Below are positions 1 to 5,319 of a stretch of DNA of 7,830 nt, in pieces. The translations under genes and the position numbers were made by a program. Under the pieces are notes generated by a model. That model had not been told where the DNA came from and ran no database searches. It saw only the letters and a program-made list of their open reading frames with translations. The DNA is taken from NCBI GenBank assembly GCA_900757465.1, contig CAAENY010000005.1, forward strand, positions 1 to 7,830, in the 5' to 3' direction. Position 1 is the first letter of the stretch; each line of letters begins with the position of its first letter. This DNA comes from an uncultured Collinsella sp. GTDB taxonomy: Bacteria; Actinomycetota; Coriobacteriia; Coriobacteriales; Coriobacteriaceae.

Positions 1-358
1 CGATATCGGCAACGATGGGAGCAGCGCCGGTACCGGTGCCACCGCCCTCGCCGCAGGTGATGAACACCATGTCGGCGCCAGCGAGCGCCTCGGCAATGTC
101 GTCGCGGGACTCATCGGCAGCCTTGCGGCCAACCTCGGGGTTGGCGCCGGCGCCCAGGCCGCGGGTAAGGTCGGTGCCGATGTGCACCTTGATATCGGCA
201 TCAGAGATCGCGAGTGCCTGAGCATCGGTGTTGATGGCAACAAACTCGACGCCGCGGATGCCCTCTTCGATCATTCGATTGACCGCGTTGGTACCGCCGC
301 CGCCGACGCCGACCACCTTAATGACGGCAAGGTAGTTGTTGATCTCTGTCTCGTGCAT
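1..358 (-). CDS. ftsZ: Cell division protein FtsZ, N-terminal part (3' end cut off by window edge)
   Basis: FtsZ is the tubulin-like GTPase that polymerises into the cytoplasmic Z-ring and recruits the division machinery. Only the first 119 codons are present, roughly the first third of a usual 350-430 residue protein. Seen in the translation: the first nucleotide-binding loop GGGGTN at residues 19-24, NTDAQAL at 43-49, the GLGAGANPEVG loop at 68-78, and the tubulin signature GGGTGTG at 105-111. The residues just before the signature read TCGE. Glu there is typical of actinobacterial FtsZ, while Cys replaces the more usual Ala. The ATG at 358 is chosen because GGAGG lies 6 nt upstream and the protein begins at the expected distance from the first G-loop. 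It is the last gene of the visible cluster and directly follows ftsQ, with no ftsA between. A 199-nt AT-rich region upstream probably gives it its own promoter. The identification is close to certain. Confidence 0.98.
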   Translation of the reverse strand, partial: MHETEINNYLAVIKVVGVGGGGTNAVNRMIEEGIRGVEFVAINTDAQALAISDADIKVHIGTDLTRGLGAGANPEVGRKAADESRDDIAEALAGADMVFITCGEGGGTGTGAAPIVADI

Positions 359-363
359 GTCGG

Positions 364-369
364 TCCTCC
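364..369 (-). promoter_or_regulatory. Strong ribosome binding site of ftsZ
   Basis: On the minus strand this reads GGAGGA, with the GGAGG core ending 6 nt before the ATG at 358. It is the best-placed Shine-Dalgarno sequence in the window, fitting the high FtsZ level cells need, and it fixes the ftsZ start. Confidence 0.85.
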
Positions 370-393
370 GAACAAAGGTTATAGCCATAGCAT

Positions 394-403
394 GGGTCGA
401 CCC
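394..403. repeat. Perfect 10-bp palindrome GGGTCGACCC upstream of ftsZ
   Basis: The ten bases GGGTCGACCC equal their own reverse complement. The site lies 36-45 nt upstream of the ftsZ start codon, between the candidate promoter and the ribosome binding site. It could be an operator half of a dimeric regulator or a short stem in the leader mRNA. A 10-bp palindrome can also occur by chance, so any function is uncertain. Confidence 0.35.
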
Positions 404-414
404 CTGCGCACATT

Positions 415-426
415 AACCTTCAGGTT
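415..426. repeat. Inverted repeat AACCT-TC-AGGTT in the ftsZ leader
   Basis: Two 5-bp arms, AACCT and AGGTT, flank a 2-nt centre, a compact symmetry typical of a dimeric repressor site. It lies 57-68 nt upstream of the ftsZ start and just downstream of the transcription start predicted from the candidate promoter, a position where a bound protein could block transcription. No known regulator motif is recognised. Confidence 0.35.
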
Positions 427-451
427 GAAAGTAAATGCAAAGGTAAACCGT

Positions 452-480
452 ATTATGTTTGCACATTATGAACGTATCAG
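452..480 (-). promoter_or_regulatory. Candidate sigma-70-type promoter for ftsZ
   Basis: On the minus strand CTGATA (480-475, four of six matches to TTGACA) is followed after exactly 17 nt by CATAAT (457-452, five of six matches to TATAAT). It lies in the AT-rich gap between ftsQ and ftsZ and points toward ftsZ. It would start transcription near 445 and leave a leader of roughly 85-90 nt. A second CATAAT lies 13 nt further upstream (470-465) but lacks a good -35 partner. This is a consensus match by eye only. Confidence 0.4.
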
Positions 481-493
481 TCAAATAATTGAC
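480..493. repeat. Inverted repeat GTCAA-ATAA-TTGAC
   Basis: Two perfect 5-bp arms flank a 4-nt AT centre. Its left edge touches the -35 element of the candidate ftsZ promoter, a usual place for an activator or repressor site. The minus strand also reads TTGAC at this end, but no -10 hexamer stands at a normal distance from it. Function is inferred from symmetry and position only. Confidence 0.3.
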
Positions 494-557
494 CGTGAAA
501 ACCAAACAAACCAGATAAACGGCGTGGTATGGCCCCTCAACAAAGCATCAACCTGCG

Positions 558-1814
558 CTACGAGGTCGGAGCGTTCCTAAATGTATAGTTACCCGGAGAG
601 CGCACATTGATATACGTTACGCCCTCTACCTGCGAAAGCAGCTTGGTGACTACGCGCTCCTTCTTGACGATATCGTTCGAATCGCCCAGCGACACCTCAA
701 TGCCGTTATTGAGGTTTGCCGAGATGGCTTCGACCGAAGGCGTGGAAATATCCTTGACTTGTCCCAAGAACTCGCTCGAAAAACCACGCACATAATCCAA
801 GCCAGCCTTAACGGCCTTGGAGCTCACCGCCTGGCCGGAAACCGGAGCGACATCCGCCGAGACATCAGTCAACAACACCGCGCCATAGTGCTTAGCGAGC
901 GCCAGCGCGGCATCAATGCCGGTCAGGGTATTTGAGCCCTGCCCCGTCGTGATGACGTTGCCCTGGTCATCCACTTCGACCGACGTCGACAGCGGGGCGA
1001 TCCAGGTGTCATCATCCCCGATGGCCCAGGCAAGGTCATCGGAGCTGATATAGGCAATTGCGATGACCTTGCGCTCCATAGGCGTAATGATGAGCGTATG
1101 CGGGAACTGACGCTGGACATCCACGCCCGAGACCCACGGGTTCTGCTTGAGGTCCTCGGTAATCTGGTCGGGATCGACGTTAATAAGCGACGTTCCCTCG
1201 GGCAAATCGATCAGCTGGATAGCATCGTGCTTCGTCACATGCTCGCTGCCTTGAATCTGAATATCAGTGGCGGTAAACAATCCAGAGTTAATCACCACGA
1301 TGGCAACGACGACGAGCACGGCAAAGACGGCCAAAACGCCGCCCACGATTTTGCCTTTGCCTGTAACGACAGAAGCGGCGTCTGATGTTTTATTTGCCAT
1401 CGCCCTAAGTGAAGACAACGGGTTGACGCCTTTTTTACCCGAAGGCTTCTTGGCGGTAGCCGGCACCGATGTCAGCAAGCGCGGTTTCGATGCGCCCAGT
1501 GTGCGACCCGGACGCGCCGCTTTAGCTCCCGTCGAGGGCTTAGGAGTTGCCATAGGACGGGCAGGCTTGGCGCCCATAACAGGCTTTGACGTCAACGAGG
1601 GACGCGAGGACTTTTTTGCGGCCGGACGATTGCCGAGCTGCGAGCCGACAACCGGACGACTGGTCTGTCGAGCATGCCCGACAGACTTAGAGTGCGCGAT
1701 GGTATTGCGTTGAGGTTTGGCAGGCGCGCCGGAACGCCCTCCGGCGCGGCGGAAGGTGGGTTTCGATGCTCTAGAAGCCGAGGAATTTAACTTCCGGTCT
1801 GAGCTCGATGCCAT
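558..1814 (-). CDS. ftsQ: Cell division protein FtsQ (DivIB family), long basic N-terminus
   Basis: FtsQ is a single-pass membrane protein that bridges early and late division proteins. In 418 residues I see: residues 1-150, an Arg/Lys/Ser/Ala/Pro-rich, low-complexity cytoplasmic tail with loosely repeated GAKPARP/GAKAARP blocks; a membrane segment at about 156-177; a POTRA-like domain at about 182-252 (start TATDIQIQGSEHVT, with NPWVSGVDVQRQFPHTLII inside); and the extracellular FtsQ domain to about 405, ending in EGVTYINVRSPGNYTFR. E. coli FtsQ is about 276 residues with a short tail, so this tail is unusually long. The ATG at 1814 lies inside the end of murB. GGAGG (1822-1818) is only 3 nt away, within a longer purine-rich stretch. 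The next in-frame Met is residue 80 and has no ribosome binding site, so 1814 is preferred. The 44-nt overlap with murB suggests translational coupling. The family is certain; the start is fairly sure. Confidence 0.95.
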   Translation of the reverse strand: MASSSDRKLNSSASRASKPTFRRAGGRSGAPAKPQRNTIAHSKSVGHARQTSRPVVGSQLGNRPAAKKSSRPSLTSKPVMGAKPARPMATPKPSTGAKAARPGRTLGASKPRLLTSVPATAKKPSGKKGVNPLSSLRAMANKTSDAASVVTGKGKIVGGVLAVFAVLVVVAIVVINSGLFTATDIQIQGSEHVTKHDAIQLIDLPEGTSLINVDPDQITEDLKQNPWVSGVDVQRQFPHTLIITPMERKVIAIAYISSDDLAWAIGDDDTWIAPLSTSVEVDDQGNVITTGQGSNTLTGIDAALALAKHYGAVLLTDVSADVAPVSGQAVSSKAVKAGLDYVRGFSSEFLGQVKDISTPSVEAISANLNNGIEVSLGDSNDIVKKERVVTKLLSQVEGVTYINVRSPGNYTFRNAPTS

Positions 1815-2682
1815 ACGCCTCCCTCACCTTTCCGTGCACATGTCTGATAACCGCGGCAACGTCATCGGCCGAGGCAGTTCCGTTATTAACGATAAAATTA
1901 GCGTGAACGGGCGAAACTTCCGCACCGCCAATCGAAAAACCCTTTAATCCACAATCCTCGATAAGCTTGCCCACACTCGCATCGGGCGGGTTGCGAAAGA
2001 CCGACCCGCAGGATGCGCGACCCATGGGCTGCGTACGTTTGCGCCTCGTCAGGTACCGCTCCATGCGCTCGCGAATGTCGACCTTGGGCGCCGGTTTAAG
2101 CTTAAGCACGCACTCGAGGATGATCTCATTGCGGGGAAGGCTACATTCTCGGTAGCCCCAAGTGATCTCGGACCCCGCATAATGCTTGATACCGGATGCC
2201 GGGTCAAACGTTACGACATCCTCAACCAGCGAGCCAATCCACTCGGTCCGTGTGCCTGCATTCATAGATATCGCACCGCCAACCGAACCAGGGATGCCAA
2301 CGGCAAACTCAAGGCCCGAGAGGCTACGCGACAGGGCATCGTTGACCAGGCGCGCAAACATCACGCCCGCACCGACCGTCAGCGTACAACCGTCATCGGC
2401 AACAACCGTGCGCTGAAACTCACGTCCGAGCGAAATGACGGCACCGCGATAACCGCCATCGGCAACCAGCAGATTGGAGCCCTTGCCGATGATGACCCAC
2501 GGCACCTGCTCGCGATCGAGCACCGCCACGGCGCGGCGGAGGGCATGATAGCTATGGCACGTCACAAAGAGGTCAGCCTTGCCGCCGATACGATAGCTCG
2601 TATGACGCGCAAGGCGCTCGTCCTCGATCACATCCGTGTCGATCGTGCCCGAGAGCGCCATGACGGCGTTAAACAGACCCAT
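1771..2682 (-). CDS. murB: UDP-N-acetylenolpyruvoylglucosamine reductase MurB, type II-like
   Basis: MurB is the cytoplasmic FAD enzyme that reduces the enolpyruvyl group of UDP-GlcNAc-enolpyruvate with NADPH, giving UDP-MurNAc, the substrate of MurC. In 303 residues I see HTSYRIGGKADLF at 27-39, the FAD-binding GKGSNLLV at 66-73, and AVGIPGSVGGAISMNAG at 127-143. The expected active-site residues are Arg178 (in GYREC), the proton-donor Ser227 (in CGSVFRNPP) and Glu297 (in RPEVKF). The length and the RPEVKFLGF ending fit the shorter type II enzymes such as S. aureus MurB better than type I E. coli MurB (342). The ATG at 2682 lies 5 nt after the murC stop without a clear Shine-Dalgarno sequence, so translation may depend on ribosomes finishing murC. 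A Met at residue 8 has no better site. Its 3' end overlaps ftsQ. Function is very sure; the exact start is less so. Confidence 0.97.
   Translation of the reverse strand: MGLFNAVMALSGTIDTDVIEDERLARHTSYRIGGKADLFVTCHSYHALRRAVAVLDREQVPWVIIGKGSNLLVADGGYRGAVISLGREFQRTVVADDGCTLTVGAGVMFARLVNDALSRSLSGLEFAVGIPGSVGGAISMNAGTRTEWIGSLVEDVVTFDPASGIKHYAGSEITWGYRECSLPRNEIILECVLKLKPAPKVDIRERMERYLTRRKRTQPMGRASCGSVFRNPPDASVGKLIEDCGLKGFSIGGAEVSPVHANFIVNNGTASADDVAAVIRHVHGKVREAYGIELRPEVKFLGF
1818..1822 (-). promoter_or_regulatory. Ribosome binding site of ftsQ, inside murB
   Basis: GGAGG on the minus strand, within the purine-rich AAGGTGAGGGAGG, lies in the last part of the murB coding region, 3 nt before the ATG at 1814. 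The spacing from GGAGG is short; the upstream AAGGTGAGG part of the same run would give a longer spacing. It supports the long-tail start of FtsQ and coupling with murB. Confidence 0.6.
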
Positions 2683-2687
2683 TAGAC

Positions 2688-4106
2688 TTAAGCGTCTTTC
2701 TTGGCAGTCAGATACTCAATGAACTCGGGACCGACGGTCGTAACGTCACCGGCACCCATAGTGAGCAGCAGATCGCCCTCGCCCACCATCTGCTCGAGCT
2801 CCTGATTGAGCTCAAGACGGCTGGAGCAGTACACGACCTCCTTGCCAGGATGCTTGGCGCGCACGGTATCGGCGAGCATCTTAGAGGTAACACCCGGAAT
2901 GGGCATCTCGCCAGCCGAGAACACATCAATCAGCAGCAGTTTATCGGCATTGGCAAATGCATCGGCAAAGTCGTCGCACAGGGCCTGCAGGCGCGAATAA
3001 CGGTGCGGCTGGAACACGACGTCGACATGCTTGTAGCCCAGCGACGAAGCGGCAGCAAGCGTCGCCTTGATCTCGGTGGGGTGATGGCCGTAATCATCGA
3101 CCACGGTGATGCCATCGATATCGCCCACGTAGGTAAAGCGACGGCGGACGCCCTCAAAGCTCGAGAGCGCCTTGGCGGCGGCGTCGATGTCAAGGCCCAG
3201 GACATGGGCGACGGTGAGCACCGCCGTGGCGTTGAGCATGTTGTGGCGACCGGGATTGCTCTTGATCTCCACGGCATGCTCAGTGCCGTCCTCAAAGCGA
3301 ACGATAAAGTCACTCTGGATGCCTTTGACATCCGGGTGCATGCAGACGATGTCGTTGCTCTCGGCAAAGCCGTAGGAAAGCACGTGACGGCCCGTCGACT
3401 TGGCGAGCTCGACCAGATGCGGGTCCTCACCGCAGACGATGACGGTGCCGTCCTCGCCCACCAGGCTCATGAATTTGGCGAAAGTCGCTTCGATCTCCTC
3501 GATACCCGAGTAGTGATCGAGGTGGTCGGCCTCGACGTTGGTCACAATGACCACGTTGGGGTTCAGGAACAGGAAGGAGCTGTCGGACTCGTCGGCCTCG
3601 GCGACAAAGTAGTCGCCCGAGCCGTTCTTGCCGTTCGTGTCATAGCCCTCGACGATGCCACCGATCAGGAAGCTCGGATCCAGACCCATGCGGTCGAGCA
3701 TGGTGGCGCACATCGAAGACGTGGTGGTCTTGCCGTGCGTGCCGGCAACAGCGACGGTAGTGTAGCCGTGGCCCAAGGCAGAGAGCATCTTGGCACGGGG
3801 CCACACGGGAATACCAAGCTCGCGAGCGCGCACGAGTTCAGGGTTGGACTCCGGAATAGCGGTGGAGACAACAACCACGTCGGGCTTGACCTCGTCGATC
3901 GTCGCGGCCTCATGGCCCACATGTACCTTCACACCAGCGCGGGTAAGCTGGCGGATATAACGTGACGTCTTAAGGTCGGAGCCGGTAACGGCATAACCGC
4001 GCTCGTGCAGAACGAGGGCGATGCCGCTCATGCCGGCGCCGCCGATACCGATAAAGTGGGCGCTCTTAAACTCGGGCGCGGAGGTTGCAGTCTGGGAATC
4101 AGCCAT
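2688..4106 (-). CDS. murC: UDP-N-acetylmuramate--L-alanine ligase MurC
   Basis: MurC is the cytoplasmic ATP-dependent ligase that adds L-Ala to UDP-MurNAc, the first peptide step of peptidoglycan precursor synthesis. With the ATG at 4106 the protein has 472 residues, usual for the family. Seen in order: UDP-binding GIGGAGMSG at 20-28; ATP P-loop GTHGKTTT at 122-129; EADESD at 170-175; NVEADHLDHY at 190-199; GRHNMLNATA at 286-295; DDYGHHPTEI at 337-346; PHRYSR at 367-372; GAGD at 451-454. These are the three Mur ligase domains, all intact. An in-frame GTG at 4133 would add nine residues, but AAGGAG (4123-4118) lies inside that extension, 11 nt before the ATG, so 4106 is preferred. A 97-nt gap separates it from murG, and murB follows after 5 nt. 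It uses MurB's product and feeds MurD. Confidence 0.97.
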   Translation of the reverse strand: MADSQTATSAPEFKSAHFIGIGGAGMSGIALVLHERGYAVTGSDLKTSRYIRQLTRAGVKVHVGHEAATIDEVKPDVVVVSTAIPESNPELVRARELGIPVWPRAKMLSALGHGYTTVAVAGTHGKTTTSSMCATMLDRMGLDPSFLIGGIVEGYDTNGKNGSGDYFVAEADESDSSFLFLNPNVVIVTNVEADHLDHYSGIEEIEATFAKFMSLVGEDGTVIVCGEDPHLVELAKSTGRHVLSYGFAESNDIVCMHPDVKGIQSDFIVRFEDGTEHAVEIKSNPGRHNMLNATAVLTVAHVLGLDIDAAAKALSSFEGVRRRFTYVGDIDGITVVDDYGHHPTEIKATLAAASSLGYKHVDVVFQPHRYSRLQALCDDFADAFANADKLLLIDVFSAGEMPIPGVTSKMLADTVRAKHPGKEVVYCSSRLELNQELEQMVGEGDLLLTMGAGDVTTVGPEFIEYLTAKKDA

Positions 4107-4203
4107 GTGCTCGTGTACTCCTTGCGTAAACACTGCCTGTAACCCGTTAACTGTACCGCACCTACCGCATCAGCGCGAGGGCGACCGACGATATCCCGTC
4201 TAA
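4107..4203 (-). other. murG-murC intergenic gap (97 nt)
   Basis: The only sizeable break between murD and ftsQ. Just after the murG stop, GACG-GGATAT-CGTC can form a four-pair stem, but no T-run follows, so it does not look like an intrinsic terminator. A direct repeat of ACCGCA is seen near 4156-4170 and a GTTAAC palindrome at 4146-4151. I find no paired -35 and -10 elements. Apart from the murC ribosome binding site I see nothing clearly functional. Confidence 0.5.
4118..4123 (-). promoter_or_regulatory. Ribosome binding site deciding the murC start
   Basis: AAGGAG on the minus strand, 11 nt before the ATG at 4106. The spacing is long but usable. It lies inside the possible GTG-initiated extension (4133), which itself has no good upstream Shine-Dalgarno sequence, and so favours the ATG. 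Confidence 0.65.
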
Positions 4204-5319
4204 CTAACGCAAACCCTCTACCGCATCCGCCAGAAGAGCGGCGGCCCTATCCTGAGCCAGACCACGCGCCGCCTGACGAATGGCGTCGCGCGCCGCCGCG
4301 TCATCGACCAGGTGCAGCAGTTCATCGGCAAAGGCAGAACCGTCGATATCGGCATCGGCGCAGAGCACGCCGGCCCCGGCGTCGACCAGATACCGGGCAT
4401 TGGTGGTTTGGTGGTCGGCCGTCGCATGCGGATACGGCACGAGCACCGAGGGCACGGCGAGCGCAGCGATCTCGGCCACGCTCGATGCGCCCGAACGCGA
4501 GAGCACCAAATCGGCAGCAGCCAACATATCGCCCATGTTGTCGATGTAAGGCTGGACGCGGTAACGCTTCGCCTCCTCGGGCGTCAGCGCCAAAGCGCGC
4601 TCGGTCTCCTCAAAGCCGTCGGCACCCGTCGAATGCAACACATAGAGGTTCTTGCGCGAAAGCAGCTCGTTTTTGAGCGAAACCACGCGCTCGTTGAGGT
4701 GCTGGGCGCCAAGTGAACCGCCAAAGACGAGCAGCAGCGTAGCGTCCTCGGGAACGCCAAGTGCCTTGCGGCCGCGAGCGCGATCGCCTTCGATTACCGA
4801 GCGACGTACGGGGTTGCCGGTCATGAGCACGTGGTCAGGGTCACCTTCGCGCTCAAAGACCGAACGCGCTGCCGGCACCGAGATGCACACGCGGGCGGCG
4901 TGGGAGTTCATCATCTTGTTGGCCAGGCCCGGAACAGAGTTCTGCTCATGCAGCAGATACGGAACGCCTGCGCCCTTGCACCACCCCAGCAGCGGAACCT
5001 CGACATAGGCACCAAAACCGACGGCAGCATCGGGCTTGCCGACCTTTGAGAAATGACTGGCGAGCGCACGTTTGGCCTTGTTGACACGCCACAGCGAGGT
5101 CAGCGCCGTCCAAGGACGGGAGCGGTCGAAGCCCGTGACCGTAATGGGCACAAAATCAAACCCAGCCTCGGGGACCAGACGACCCTCGAGCTTGCGCGAC
5201 TGGCCCACGAACACAACGTGGTGGCCACGGTCACGCAGTTCTTCGGCCAAGGCGAGCGCGGGGTTGATGTGTCCTGCCGTGCCGCCGGCTGCAATAGCAA
5301 CGGTCATTTTATCGGTCAT
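4204..5319 (-). CDS. murG: UDP-GlcNAc:undecaprenyl-PP-MurNAc-pentapeptide transferase MurG
   Basis: MurG is the GT28-family glycosyltransferase on the inner face of the membrane that adds GlcNAc to lipid I, making lipid II. From the ATG at 5319 it has 371 residues, normal for the family. Seen: the N-terminal G-loop GGTAGHINPALALAEEL at 12-28, GFGAYVEVP at 101-109, HEQNSVPGLANK at 124-135, GNPVR at 168-172, GGSLGAQHLN at 200-209, and the UDP-GlcNAc-binding RSGASSVAEI at 275-284 with HATADHQTTNA at 298-308. In the family GFGGY motif the second Gly is Ala here. An in-frame GTG at 5337 would add six residues, but AAGGGA (5330-5325) sits 5 nt before the ATG at 5319 and decides the start. The gene overlaps the end of ftsW by 11 nt, implying coupled expression of the lipid II maker and its polymerase. 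Confidence 0.97.
   Translation of the reverse strand: MTDKMTVAIAAGGTAGHINPALALAEELRDRGHHVVFVGQSRKLEGRLVPEAGFDFVPITVTGFDRSRPWTALTSLWRVNKAKRALASHFSKVGKPDAAVGFGAYVEVPLLGWCKGAGVPYLLHEQNSVPGLANKMMNSHAARVCISVPAARSVFEREGDPDHVLMTGNPVRRSVIEGDRARGRKALGVPEDATLLLVFGGSLGAQHLNERVVSLKNELLSRKNLYVLHSTGADGFEETERALALTPEEAKRYRVQPYIDNMGDMLAAADLVLSRSGASSVAEIAALAVPSVLVPYPHATADHQTTNARYLVDAGAGVLCADADIDGSAFADELLHLVDDAAARDAIRQAARGLAQDRAAALLADAVEGLR

Larger units (their letters stand above)
359..557 (-). promoter_or_regulatory. ftsQ-ftsZ intergenic region (199 nt, AT-rich)
   Basis: This is the longest non-coding stretch in the window. By hand count, positions 411-520 hold 37 G or C in 110 bases, about 34%, against clearly GC-rich flanking genes. 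It contains the ftsZ ribosome binding site, a candidate promoter at 452-480 and three inverted repeats at 394-403, 415-426 and 480-493. There is no convincing small gene, and no G+C-rich hairpin followed by a T-run after ftsQ, so read-through from ftsQ into ftsZ remains possible. Separate promoters directly upstream of ftsZ are known in many bacteria; that this region acts so here is inferred from composition and motifs. Confidence 0.7.

Noticed and set aside
378..383. TATAAC on the minus strand as a -10 element for ftsZ
   Set aside because: No TTGACA-like sequence stands 16-18 nt upstream (CAGGGG at the 17-nt position), and the start point would fall almost on the ribosome binding site.
182..580. 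Plus-strand open frame spanning the ftsZ start and the ftsQ-ftsZ gap
   Set aside because: Its first part is antisense to ftsZ and its remainder runs through the AT-rich regulatory gap. The product resembles no known protein family.
2850..3965. Long plus-strand open frame of 371 codons opposite murC
   Set aside because: It lies wholly antisense to murC, has a composition rich in His, Asp, Val and Arg that reflects the opposite strand, shows no family motif, and has no promoter context. It is a GC-driven shadow.
4188..4201. GACG-N6-CGTC stem after murG as an intrinsic terminator
   Set aside because: Only four base pairs and no downstream T-run, so it would not terminate transcription by the usual intrinsic mechanism.
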